Source: MGBC114079 sp964531385 (lineage in GTDB: Bacteria; Bacillota; Clostridia; Lachnospirales; CAG-274). Taken from it: DNA of 64,000 bases. The position numbers were made by a program, and so were the translations under genes. Shown one piece after another: positions 18,100 through 26,267 of the stretch. The notes under the pieces are model-generated. The model searched no databases, had not been told where the DNA came from, and worked only from the letters and a program-made list of their open reading frames with translations. The stretch covers positions 5,149 through 69,148 of the forward strand of contig CAZHGC010000014.1 in NCBI GenBank assembly GCA_964531385.1, in the 5' to 3' direction. Numbering within the stretch: the first letter of the stretch is position 1; the number at the start of each line of letters is the position of its first letter.

Positions 18100-18543
18100 A
18101 TGGAACTTAGAGAATTGGTTACTGATGATATTGATGAAGTTAAAAGTGTTATTTTTGATATTTTTACAAAAGAGCCTTGGAACGATGATTTAAAAGATCA
18201 AGAACAATTTCACAAATATGTTTTGGACTTGATTGGAAACAGAAATTCGCTTGCTTTGGGGCTGTATGACGGAGATGAGCTTATTGGTGCTTCTTTGGGA
18301 AGGATAATTCATTGGTATAGCGGGACGCAATATTGGATTGATGACCTTGGGATAATTTCTGAAAGGCAAGGAGACGGTCTTGGTTCGTTATTTATTGAAA
18401 TGATTGAAGCATTTATTAAAGAAAAAGGCATTAAACAAATTGCTTTGCTTTCGGAAAAAGATATTCCTGCCTATTATTTTTATAAAAAGAACGGTTTTTT
18501 GGAAAAAGGGCAAAAAGCGTTTTTTGTTAAAAGGTTGGAATGA
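18100..18543 (+). CDS. GNAT-family N-acetyltransferase
   Basis: A 147-residue GNAT protein. The acetyl-CoA pyrophosphate loop is seen as ERQGDGLGSLFIEMI (RxxGxG/A pattern) around residues 87-101, preceded by the DDLGIISE strand and followed by a C-terminal YYFYKKNGFLEKG, all typical of the fold. The substrate is unknown. RBS GAGGAG is 6 bases before the ATG. It is flanked by a strong terminator and convergent to the c-di-GMP regulator gene, so it is a single-gene unit. Confidence 0.85.
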   Translation: MELRELVTDDIDEVKSVIFDIFTKEPWNDDLKDQEQFHKYVLDLIGNRNSLALGLYDGDELIGASLGRIIHWYSGTQYWIDDLGIISERQGDGLGSLFIEMIEAFIKEKGIKQIALLSEKDIPAYYFYKKNGFLEKGQKAFFVKRLE

Positions 18544-18606
18544 TTGTTTTTATTGTTAAATAATTGTGAATAAAAAGACAATTTTTGAAAATTGTTGTTT
18601 GATTTT

Positions 18607-18649
18607 GAAAAAAGCTTAGAAGCTGACTGTTTGCTTCTAAGCTTTTTTT
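18607..18649. terminator. Bidirectional rho-independent terminator
   Basis: A perfect 12-bp stem (AAGCTTAGAAGC at 18612-18623 with 18633-18644) has T on one side and A on the other. It can end both the GNAT gene and the convergent regulator gene. Confidence 0.9.
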
Positions 18650-18679
18650 GCGAATTGAAATTTGTAAATTTTTGTTCAA

Positions 18680-20743
18680 TTATTTTTTTTGAACAGATGG
18701 AAGTTGTTTGTTTTTTTGCATTTCTTGAATGTCATAGTGGATAATTATATCCTTATTTTGATAGAAGTTGTAGAAGTTGTTTACTATTCTATCGGCAACA
18801 AGGAGGCCTGATTCGTGGCTTGAGTCCATAAGGATTACGATGAACTGACTTCGACTGTAGCTTGTTGAAACATCTCCTCGGCGGAGAGAAACACGAATTG
18901 CTTTCTCTGCCATTTCCAAAGCTGTGTCGATTGTTTGAAGGCTTGGAGCACCACCGTCTTGGTCGGTTAATGTGAAGAGGAGAAGTTGGACAACTTGCTT
19001 TGTTCTTGAAATTGTTCTTTCAAGGAATTGGTAGATTTTTTGGAAACCGGCATATTCAACTTGGTATACTCCATTTTTAAATTCACGTTCTTTGAGAAAA
19101 CTTTTTATATATTCAAGGTCGATTTTTGTGTCGAATTTGATTTCGATATTATCTTTTTCCTCGCTGAAAAAGTGGAAATAATTTTTTCCGTTTTGTTTAA
19201 CGTAGTATAACGCCTTATCGGCACTGTTGTATAGCGAAGAAAAGTCATTTCCGTTTTGACCGACAACAGCTATGCCTATTGAAACGGAAACATTTATGTC
19301 CGTTCCGGGGATTATAAGTTTTTTTGAAAATCTGTCTAAAATTGTTTTTGCTTTGTGTTCAATTTCGGAACGCATTGCTTTGCCTTTGAAAAAAATTATA
19401 AATTCATCGCCACCAATTCGGCAAAGAATATCATCTTCACGAATAATTTCTTTTAGAATGTCGGCAAATTTTATTAGCATTTCATCGCCGATTATATGAC
19501 CGTATGAATCATTTATCCATTTGAAATTATCCATATCCATCATAAAGAGAGCACCGCCCGAACGCTTATCTTGCAAATATTTGTTTACGGTGTTTTCTGT
19601 GTATTTTCTGTTCCACGCTCCGGTTAGGTTATCTTTTTGGGCATCGATTTTTATTACATCGGTGTATTTTTCTAAAATTGTTTTTAAAAGCTTTGCACTT
19701 TCTTCGGCAAGATTTTTTGATGCTACGGCACTGCATATTTCAAAATCTTCGTCTAAGTTTATTTTTTCGTTTATAATTTCAATCATTTTATCAACGATTA
19801 GCGGGTCGAACTGTGTTCCTTTGCCTTTTTGAAGTTCGGACAAAACGGATTTGTCATCGAGGCTGTTTTTATAAATTCGTTCGCTTGTCATTGCATCATA
19901 GGCAACGGCAACGCTTATAATTCTTGCAACGATTGGAATTTCTTCACCTTTTAAGCCGTAGTTATAGCCTGTTCCGTCGAAACGCTCGTGATGAAACATT
20001 GCACCGTCGACAACATCTTTTATTGATGTCACATCTTTTAAAATTTCACTTCCGAAGAAAGGGTGTTTTTTTATTTCGTCAAATTCTTCGGTTGTCAATT
20101 TTGACGGCTTTCCAATTGTTTCATCGGATATGCAGATATTTCCAATGTCGTGGAGAAGGGCAACGTAATACATATTTGCAACATCTTCTTCGTTCCAGCC
20201 GAGCTTTCTTGCAATCCAGCCGGCACATTTTGCAACACGAACGGAATGACCGCTGTTATATCTTCCTTTGGAATCGACTGCTTCGGCTATGACGCTTATT
20301 GCTTTGAACGTTGCTTCTTCAATTTGTTTTGTTTTAAATTTTATTTGATTTTCAAGACGGCGTTTTAATTCTGCTTCTTCAATTGCGTGGGATATTCTTC
20401 GGATTATAACTTTTGGGTCGAACGGACGAACGATGAAATCTGAAGCTCCAAGCTCCAACCCCTTGATTTCTTTGTCTTTATCGTTGTCCATTGTTAGAAA
20501 AATTACGGGAATGTCAAGAGTTCGTTTGTTGCTTCGGAGATTTTGCATTATTTCGAAACCATTCATTTCAGGCATATTAATATCTAAAAGAACGAGGTCT
20601 GTTGTGTGTTCTTTTAAATATTCCAATGCTTCTTTTCCGGATTTACACAGTGCCAAATCGAAATTTTCTTTTAAAATTTCGCAAATATATTTTAAATTTG
20701 TTATGACATCATCGATGATAAGTACATGCTTTTTTATTTTCAT
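18680..20743 (-). CDS. Response regulator with HD-GYP-like and GGDEF domains
   Basis: A 687-residue regulator. REC domain (about 6-118) with Asp54 in LLDINMPEMNG as phosphoacceptor and a K-to-R change in IVRPFDP. HD-GYP-like domain (about 145-320) with HD at 198-199 in HDIGNI, HH at 251-252 and GTGYN in place of GTGYP. GGDEF domain (about 370-525) with an intact GGDEF at 444-448 and an RxxD inhibitory site at 435-438. The last 120 residues look like a second, degenerate GGDEF (RRGDVSTSYSRSQF). It is probably an active diguanylate cyclase; phosphodiesterase activity is doubtful given HDIGN and GYN. RBS AAGGAAC. Transcribed alone from the divergent region before mecA. Confidence 0.88.
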   Translation of the reverse strand: MKIKKHVLIIDDVITNLKYICEILKENFDLALCKSGKEALEYLKEHTTDLVLLDINMPEMNGFEIMQNLRSNKRTLDIPVIFLTMDNDKDKEIKGLELGASDFIVRPFDPKVIIRRISHAIEEAELKRRLENQIKFKTKQIEEATFKAISVIAEAVDSKGRYNSGHSVRVAKCAGWIARKLGWNEEDVANMYYVALLHDIGNICISDETIGKPSKLTTEEFDEIKKHPFFGSEILKDVTSIKDVVDGAMFHHERFDGTGYNYGLKGEEIPIVARIISVAVAYDAMTSERIYKNSLDDKSVLSELQKGKGTQFDPLIVDKMIEIINEKINLDEDFEICSAVASKNLAEESAKLLKTILEKYTDVIKIDAQKDNLTGAWNRKYTENTVNKYLQDKRSGGALFMMDMDNFKWINDSYGHIIGDEMLIKFADILKEIIREDDILCRIGGDEFIIFFKGKAMRSEIEHKAKTILDRFSKKLIIPGTDINVSVSIGIAVVGQNGNDFSSLYNSADKALYYVKQNGKNYFHFFSEEKDNIEIKFDTKIDLEYIKSFLKEREFKNGVYQVEYAGFQKIYQFLERTISRTKQVVQLLLFTLTDQDGGAPSLQTIDTALEMAEKAIRVSLRRGDVSTSYSRSQFIVILMDSSHESGLLVADRIVNNFYNFYQNKDIIIHYDIQEMQKNKQLPSVQKK

Positions 20744-21151
20744 AAATAAGTTCCTTTCTTTAAAATACCCTCTTGTTTTAAGGTTTAAATTAATCGCAGT
20801 ATAATTGGCAAAAGCTGTGTTATTATGCGAAAGTGCCTTAAAAGTTGTAAATTACAATATCCCCAACAATAAAATGACTAAACAACAGCATGTATCAGAA
20901 TGTGAAAAAATATTTGTTAGCATAGTTACACTATTTTTGATATAGGATATAATAACACATTTTAAGAACTTTTTCAACATATATATTGAGGAAGAAATGG
21001 AAGAAAAAAATTTTATTTTTAAATACAACAATTATCCTCTTTACTTTTTTCAACATATTATTTATACTATTGATATATGGAGAAACGTTGCTTAACAACA
21101 TAGTTTTAGCAGTTTTGATTATTTGGATAGTTTTTTGAAGGGCGTGATTAA
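20744..21151. other. Divergent intergenic region before mecA
   Basis: This 408-base stretch separates the minus-strand regulator from mecA. A TATAAT at 20946-20951 reads toward mecA, with no good -35 box. The only coding signal is a 32-codon ORF listed next. AT content is very high and I see no long inverted repeat. Confidence 0.5.
20997..21095 (+). CDS. Possible 32-residue small protein upstream of mecA
   Basis: A short ORF starts with ATG at 20997, 5-6 bases after a TTGAGGAAG ribosome-like site, and lies about 45 bases downstream of a TATAAT box. The product would be MEEKNFIFKYNNY... ending DIWRNVA, rich in aromatic residues. No family is recognised. It may be a chance ORF in AT-rich DNA; the ribosome site is the only support. 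Confidence 0.25.
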   Translation: MEEKNFIFKYNNYPLYFFQHIIYTIDIWRNVA

Positions 21152-21811
21152 ATGAAGATAGAAAAAATAAATGATAGTCAGATAAAAGTTTTTTTAAATC
21201 AATCGGATTTGAAAGAAAGAAATATAAAATTGACAGAACTTGCTTACGGTTCGGAAAAAACGCAGGCTCTTTTTAGAGAAATGATGGAGCAAGCCATTGA
21301 AACTTGCGGGTTTGAAATTGAAAATTCACCGTTAATGATTGAGGCAATTCCTGTTTCAAACGACGGCGTAATGATTATTGTTTCAAAAGTTTCCGAAGAC
21401 AACAAAGTTGACAATAAATTTACGCTTATTCCTCCAAGCAAGGAAGAGCGAAAATTTAAAAGAAAGGGCATTATTAACGATGTTATAAAATTTGACGGGT
21501 TTGGGGAAGACGATGATGATGTAATTGTTGTTTATTCTTTTGACACGATTGATGATATTTCGGCGGTTGCTCACAAGCTTAACGGAATTTATTCAGGAAC
21601 AAATTCTTTATACAAATATGAAAATAAATATTTTCTTGTTGTTCAAAACGACAATTTAAGCGACGAAATTGAGGCAGATACTCTTGATTTGATTTTGTCG
21701 GAATATGGGCAAAAGCACGTTTCGAATGTTGTTTCAAAATATTTCCTTGCGGAGCACGCAGAAGTTATTGTTAAAAATGACGTTATAAAGACGTTTGCTT
21801 TATATATTTAA
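21152..21811 (+). CDS. mecA: Adaptor protein MecA
   Basis: A 219-residue protein with the MecA layout: an N-terminal domain starting MKIEKINDSQIKVFLNQSDL that binds substrates, an acidic/charged linker (FGEDDDDVI) and a C-terminal domain that binds ClpC. MecA delivers substrates such as ComK and SpoIIE-type regulators to the ClpCP protease and controls competence, sporulation or biofilm in Firmicutes. The C-terminus (LAEHAEVIVKNDVIKTFALYI) matches the family well. It is preceded by a GGGCGTG site. Confidence 0.88.
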   Translation: MKIEKINDSQIKVFLNQSDLKERNIKLTELAYGSEKTQALFREMMEQAIETCGFEIENSPLMIEAIPVSNDGVMIIVSKVSEDNKVDNKFTLIPPSKEERKFKRKGIINDVIKFDGFGEDDDDVIVVYSFDTIDDISAVAHKLNGIYSGTNSLYKYENKYFLVVQNDNLSDEIEADTLDLILSEYGQKHVSNVVSKYFLAEHAEVIVKNDVIKTFALYI

Positions 21812-22009
21812 GGCAGAGCAATTTTTAAATTAACTTTGGGTTTATGGCGACAGTTATTTGTTGCCGTATTTTTGCTCTTATTTGCACCGAATTTTTATTT
21901 CAGATTTGATTTATTATAATTATTATGGTGTGTTTTTTTAAAATGTTGTTTTGTGAATTCGCAATATTTGTTGATTTTTTACAAATATTAATTTAGCTTA
22001 AATTATTTA

Positions 22010-22038
22010 TTGATTTTATACTTATCTTGTGATAAAAT
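22010..22038 (+). promoter_or_regulatory. rpmE promoter
   Basis: TTGATT at 22010-22015 and TAAAAT at 22033-22038 with a 17-base spacer lie about 70 bases before the rpmE start. Confidence 0.65.
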
Positions 22039-22108
22039 ATTACTTGTTATGTTATTGAAACGAAGAGATGCCAAAATGTATCTCAATTTAAAGAAAGAGG
22101 TGTAAGTA

Positions 22109-22312
22109 ATGAAAGAAGGTATTCATCCGGAGTACTTCCAAGCTAAAGTAAAATGTAACTGTGGTAATGAATTTGTTATGGGTTCAACAAAAGAGGAAAT
22201 TCGTGTTGAAGTTTGTTCAAAATGCCACCCTTTTTATACAGGAAGCCAGAAACTTTTGCTTGATGCAGGCGGACGTGTTGATAAATTCAACAAAAAATAT
22301 GGCAGAAAGTAA
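22109..22312 (+). CDS. rpmE: 50S ribosomal protein L31, zinc-binding form
   Basis: A 67-residue L31 with four cysteines at positions 16, 18, 36 and 39 (CNCG and CSKC), the zinc-binding C+ form, and the typical start MKEGIHPEY. L31 sits at the bridge between ribosomal subunits. RBS AAAGAGGTG precedes the ATG. A GC-rich terminator hairpin follows about 180 bases downstream. The C+ form is often replaced by a C-minus paralogue under zinc starvation; none is seen in this window. Confidence 0.96.
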   Translation: MKEGIHPEYFQAKVKCNCGNEFVMGSTKEEIRVEVCSKCHPFYTGSQKLLLDAGGRVDKFNKKYGRK

Positions 22313-22847
22313 TATTTTTATGACGGACGGCTTTAGGCAATGCAGTTGAAATTAACTGTTGCATACAGTTTTGCAAAATTATTTTGCAAGAGAAACGAAA
22401 AAGCTCTTAATTTGGCTTTGTTTCTCAAATTTATTTACGTATTTGCTTTGGAGGCTTTTTAATTTTTGAATTATTCGTTCGTTTTATGCCCCCTTGCTTT
22501 GCTTGGGGGTTGTTTTTTTGAACATATAAATTTAAAGTGCAAGCTTTTTGCTTTGCAATTATTTATAAAATTTTGTGGTTTAATAATTTTTGACAATATT
22601 CTTTTGAAATTGTACTTTTAATTATTTTAACCGATTAAATTGTTTCTTCTTTTTTGGAGAAATGCTAATTTGTTATTTTGACAATTTCGCAAGTTTAATT
22701 TATTTGACGGAATTGTTTGGGTTATTTATTTTACAAAATGAAATTTAAAAATATTTCAGCCTGTATCTTTTTGGAGGTTGCACAAATTGTGTGATGTTCC
22801 TTAATGTGCGAAATTTGCATATGGAGCGGGACCGGAGGTGTTTTTCA
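22313..22847 (+). other. Long intergenic stretch between rpmE and panG
   Basis: No gene is supported in these 535 bases. The first part can form two hairpins: GCAATGCAGTT around 22338-22365, and GAGAAAC/GTTTCTC enclosing 22390-22428. A CCCCC/GGGGG stem at 22489-22509 with a T run is the probable rpmE terminator. The last 300 bases are very AT-rich and must hold the panG promoter, but I could not place one with confidence. Confidence 0.5.
22489..22519 (+). terminator. Rho-independent terminator
   Basis: CCCCC at 22489-22493 pairs with GGGGG at 22505-22509, followed by TTGTTTTTTT. Confidence 0.7.
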
Positions 22848-23699
22848 ATGAAAATAGGTTTTATTGGAGCGGGCAAAGTTGGTTGTTCTTTCGGAAGATA
22901 TTTGAAAGAAAACGGTTTTGAAATTTGTGGCTATTTTAGCCGAAGCTATGAAAGCGTTAAATTTGCCGCTGAGTTTACTCAATCTTTATGTTTTGGTGAT
23001 TTTTATTCTGTTGCAAAGGAATCGGACATCATTTTTATAACTGTCAACGACAGTTCTATTTCAGATGTTTGGGAAAAGCTTTCCTCTGAAAATTTGAAAG
23101 GAAAGATTATTTGCCATTGCAGTGGGGCTTTGTCGTCAGAGGTTTTTTCGGGTGCGGTTGAAATTGGTGCTTATCCTTGTTCGGTTCACCCAATTGTTGC
23201 AATTGACAGCAGAGACAAGGCTTTTGAAAATTTTGCCAAGGCTTTTTTTACTGTTGAGGGAAATTTATTTGCCTGCAATGAAATCAAAAAAATTTTGGAC
23301 AATATCGGAAACAAAGTTAAAGTTATTGAAAATCCTAAGAAAAAAACGCTTTATCACGCAGCTTGTGTTTTTCAGAGCAATTTTATGAATGCACTTGTTT
23401 GGCAAGGTATTGAGTTTTTTAAAATGTGCGGATTTGATGAAGAAGAGGCTTTTTCTGCTTCGGCTCCTCTTGTTTTTGGAAATGCCGAGAACATTTGCAA
23501 AAAAGGCGTTTTAAACTCTTTAACCGGTCCTGTTGAAAGATGCGATTTGAAAACAATTTTGAAGCATATGCGTGTTTTGGAGGGCAACGAGCTTGAAATT
23601 TACAAGCTTTTGTCGTTGAAGCTTATCGAAATTGCAATGCTGAAAAATGATAACGAGGGATATAACGATTTGAAAAAAATTTTGGAGGTTTCGAAATGA
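22848..23699 (+). CDS. panG: Ketopantoate reductase, PanG type (Rossmann/DUF2520)
   Basis: A 283-residue protein with an N-terminal Rossmann fold (IGFIGAGKVGCSFG) and a C-terminal DUF2520 domain (YHAACVFQSNFMNAL, then LTGPVERCDLKT). It is unlike classical PanE or IlvC but matches PanG, the ketopantoate reductase first described in Francisella, with homologues reported in Clostridium difficile. It should reduce 2-dehydropantoate to pantoate with NAD(P)H. I chose the ATG at 22848 after GGAGGTG; an upstream reading is unsupported. The stop overlaps the panB start (ATGA), a strong sign of a pantothenate operon. Confidence 0.85.
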   Translation: MKIGFIGAGKVGCSFGRYLKENGFEICGYFSRSYESVKFAAEFTQSLCFGDFYSVAKESDIIFITVNDSSISDVWEKLSSENLKGKIICHCSGALSSEVFSGAVEIGAYPCSVHPIVAIDSRDKAFENFAKAFFTVEGNLFACNEIKKILDNIGNKVKVIENPKKKTLYHAACVFQSNFMNALVWQGIEFFKMCGFDEEEAFSASAPLVFGNAENICKKGVLNSLTGPVERCDLKTILKHMRVLEGNELEIYKLLSLKLIEIAMLKNDNEGYNDLKKILEVSK

Positions 23700-24523
23700 A
23701 AAATACAGTTGTTACTTTTGCAAAAGCGAAAGAAGAAAATAAAAAGTTGTCTATGCTTACGGCATATGATTATTCAACGGCAAAGCTTATTGACCAATCG
23801 GGCGTTAACGGAATTTTGGTTGGAGATTCGCTTGGAATGGTATGTTTGGGTTATGAAAACACGCTTTCGGTTACTATGGAAGATATGATTCATCACACAG
23901 CGGCTGTTGCAAGAGGTTGTGAAAGTGCTTTGGTTGTTGGAGATTTACCTTTTATGTCATATCAAACTTCGGTTTATGATGCTGTTAAAAACGCCGGCAG
24001 GCTTGTTAAAGAGGGACACGCTCAAGCTGTTAAGCTTGAGGGAGGCTGTGATTTTGCACCACACATTGAAGCAATTGTTAAAGCCTCAATTCCAGTTATG
24101 GCACACATTGGGTTGACACCGCAATCTGTTAACGCATTTGGTGGATTTAAAGTTCAGGGGAAATCTCTTGAGGCGGCACAAAAACTTATTGAAGATGCTA
24201 TTGCTGTTGAAAAAGCGGGGGCTTTTGCTGTTGTTCTTGAATGTGTTCCGGCAAAGCTTGCAAAACTTATCAGCGAAAAAGTTTCAATTCCGACAATTGG
24301 AATTGGAGCGGGCAAAGGTTGTGATGGACAAGTTCTTGTTTATCAAGATATGCTTGCAATGTATTCAAACTTTGTTCCGAAATTTGCAAAAAAATATGCT
24401 GATGTTGGTGAAGTTATGAAAAGTGCTTTTGAAACTTATTCAAAAGAAGTTTTGGAGGGGATTTTTCCCGATGAAAGTCACGAATTTTTAATTGATGACG
24501 AAGTTATTGAAAAGCTTTATTAA
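23696..24523 (+). CDS. panB: 3-methyl-2-oxobutanoate hydroxymethyltransferase
   Basis: A 275-residue PanB with the conserved start of the barrel LTAYDYSTAKLID, the metal and substrate region GDSLGMVCLGYENT, KLEGG and HIGLTPQ. It transfers a hydroxymethyl group from methylene-tetrahydrofolate to alpha-ketoisovalerate, giving ketopantoate. Length is normal. The start overlaps the panG stop by 4 bases, and the panC ribosome site begins in its stop codon, so translation of the three genes is coupled. Confidence 0.95.
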   Translation: MKNTVVTFAKAKEENKKLSMLTAYDYSTAKLIDQSGVNGILVGDSLGMVCLGYENTLSVTMEDMIHHTAAVARGCESALVVGDLPFMSYQTSVYDAVKNAGRLVKEGHAQAVKLEGGCDFAPHIEAIVKASIPVMAHIGLTPQSVNAFGGFKVQGKSLEAAQKLIEDAIAVEKAGAFAVVLECVPAKLAKLISEKVSIPTIGIGAGKGCDGQVLVYQDMLAMYSNFVPKFAKKYADVGEVMKSAFETYSKEVLEGIFPDESHEFLIDDEVIEKLY

Positions 24524-24537
24524 GGAGGATTTTTTTG

Positions 24538-25383
24538 ATGAGGGTTGTTAAAACTGTTGCTGAAGTTAGAGAGATTGTTAGAGATTGGAAAAAACAAGGA
24601 TTATCTGTTGGATTTGTTCCAACTATGGGGTATCTTCACGAAGGTCATCAAAGCCTTATTAAAAAAGCAAAAGAGCAAAACGACAAAGTTATGGTGAGCG
24701 TTTTTGTTAATCCTATGCAATTTGGTGAAAACGAAGATTTTGACAGCTATCCGAGGGATATTGAAAGAGATTCGAAAGTTTGCGAAGCTGCTGGCGGAGA
24801 CGTTATTTTTAATCCGGAAGTTTCGGAAATGTATGGCGAGTATTTTTCATCATTTGTTAATATGGACACTCTTCCGAACGGGCTTTGCGGAAAGAGCCGT
24901 CCAATTCATTTTAAAGGCGTTTGTACGGTTGTTTCAAAGCTTTTTAACATTGTTTGCCCCAACAGGGCTTATTTTGGGCAGAAAGATGCTCAGCAACTTG
25001 CAATTATTAAAAGAATGGTTTCTGATTTGAACTTTGATATTGAAATTATTGGTTGTCCGATTATTCGTGAAGATGACGGGCTTGCAAAAAGTTCGAGAAA
25101 TACTTATCTTAATGAAGAAGAAAGAAAAGCGGCTGTTATTTTATCAAAATCTCTTAAAGTTGGAAAGCAAGTTGTTGAAAGCGGAGAAAAAGATGCAAAC
25201 AAAGTTATTTCTGCGATAAAAGACGAAATTTTAAAAGAAAAGCTTGCGAAAATTGATTATGTTGAAATGGTTGATTTAAATTTGCTTCAGCCTGTTTTTG
25301 AAATTAAAGAGTCGGTTTTGATTGCTATGGCGGTTTATATTGGCAAAACAAGGCTTATTGATAATATAATCATTGAGAAATAA
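24538..25383 (+). CDS. panC: Pantoate--beta-alanine ligase
   Basis: A 281-residue PanC. Signature motifs are GFVPTMGYLHEGHQSLI (HxGH nucleotide-binding site), FVNPMQFGENEDFDSYPR and the KMSKS-like GLAKSSRN. It joins pantoate and beta-alanine with ATP to make pantothenate. The ATG at 24538 is chosen since AAGGAGG at 24522-24528 is 9 bases upstream; a TTG one codon earlier is less likely. Third gene of the panGBCD operon. Confidence 0.95.
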   Translation: MRVVKTVAEVREIVRDWKKQGLSVGFVPTMGYLHEGHQSLIKKAKEQNDKVMVSVFVNPMQFGENEDFDSYPRDIERDSKVCEAAGGDVIFNPEVSEMYGEYFSSFVNMDTLPNGLCGKSRPIHFKGVCTVVSKLFNIVCPNRAYFGQKDAQQLAIIKRMVSDLNFDIEIIGCPIIREDDGLAKSSRNTYLNEEERKAAVILSKSLKVGKQVVESGEKDANKVISAIKDEILKEKLAKIDYVEMVDLNLLQPVFEIKESVLIAMAVYIGKTRLIDNIIIEK

Positions 25384-25409
25384 GCGTTTTTTTGAGAGGT
25401 GTAAAATTT

Positions 25410-25796
25410 ATGAATCTTAATATGCTTAAAGGAAAAATTCACAGGGTTAAAGTTACGCAAGCCGAACTTGATTATGTTGGAAGCATAACGGTTGATGAGG
25501 ACCTTTTGGACGCTGCCGGAATTCTTGAATATGAACAAGTTCAAATTGTTGACATTAACAACGGTCAACGTTTTGAAACATACACAATTAAAGGCGAAAG
25601 AGGTTCAGGCGTTATTTGTCTTAACGGTGCGGCGGCAAGATGTGTTCAAAAAGGAGACCTTATTATTATTATGTGTTATGCACAGATGACTCCGGAGGAA
25701 GCAAAAGAGCACAAACCTTTTGTTGTTTTTGCGGACGAAAACAACAAAATTTTAAAAGTTAGCAGATATGAACAACATGGCAAGCTTATTATGTGA
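25410..25796 (+). CDS. panD: Aspartate 1-decarboxylase
   Basis: A 128-residue PanD proenzyme. The self-cleavage site is Gly24-Ser25 in LDYVGSITVD, which yields the pyruvoyl cofactor; the RGSGVICLNGAAAR segment is also diagnostic. It makes beta-alanine from aspartate for PanC. The ATG at 25410 follows GAGAGGTG. As the last gene of the operon it completes the route from ketoisovalerate and aspartate to pantothenate. Confidence 0.95.
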   Translation: MNLNMLKGKIHRVKVTQAELDYVGSITVDEDLLDAAGILEYEQVQIVDINNGQRFETYTIKGERGSGVICLNGAAARCVQKGDLIIIMCYAQMTPEEAKEHKPFVVFADENNKILKVSRYEQHGKLIM

Positions 25797-25875
25797 TTTT
25801 TTTGTTGATTTTGAATGTTTTTTTTGATTTGTCGTTTTTTGGAAAAATCTTTTTTGGAAAATAATTATAAATTCA

Positions 25876-25904
25876 TTGACATAAAGTGAATTTTGTGGTA
25901 GTTT
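25876..25904 (+). promoter_or_regulatory. Cold shock gene promoter
   Basis: TTGACA at 25876-25881 with a poor TAGTTT -10 at 25899-25904, 17 bases apart, about 45 bases before the coding region. Confidence 0.5.
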
Positions 25905-25949
25905 AAAAGGGTAACATTTATCTTTTTTATTTTTTAGGAGGATTTTTTC

Positions 25950-26150
25950 ATGAAAAAAGGTACAGTAAAATGGTTTAATGCAGAAAAAGGTTTTGGTTTT
26001 ATTTCTGTTGAAGGCGAAGATGATGTTTTTGTACATTTCTCAGCTATCAACTCTGATGGATACAAAACTCTTGAAGAAGGTCAGCAGGTTGAATTTGAAG
26101 TTGTTCAGGGTGCTAAAGGACCTCAGGCTGCAAATGTATCTCGCTTATAA
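25950..26150 (+). CDS. Cold shock domain protein
   Basis: A 66-residue single cold-shock domain of the CspA/CspB type, with both RNA-binding motifs KGFGFI (RNP1) and VFVHF (RNP2). Such proteins bind single-stranded RNA and DNA and act as RNA chaperones. Strong AGGAGG site 11 bases upstream. It has its own promoter and a strong terminator, so it is a single-gene unit placed after panD. Confidence 0.95.
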   Translation: MKKGTVKWFNAEKGFGFISVEGEDDVFVHFSAINSDGYKTLEEGQQVEFEVVQGAKGPQAANVSRL

Positions 26151-26216
26151 TCTATCGATTTATAATTTAATGCAACGCATTTTTTATATATAAAATTGGT
26201 TATACAGCAAAAAGAA

Positions 26217-26260
26217 AAAGAGCTGTAAAAAATGGAGTCATTTTTTACAGCTCTTTTTTT
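26217..26260. terminator. Bidirectional rho-independent terminator
   Basis: A 16-bp stem (AGAGCTGTAAAAAATG and partner) with A on the left and T on the right lies between the convergent csp and spoIVA genes. Confidence 0.92.
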
Positions 26261-26267
26261 GCCTATT

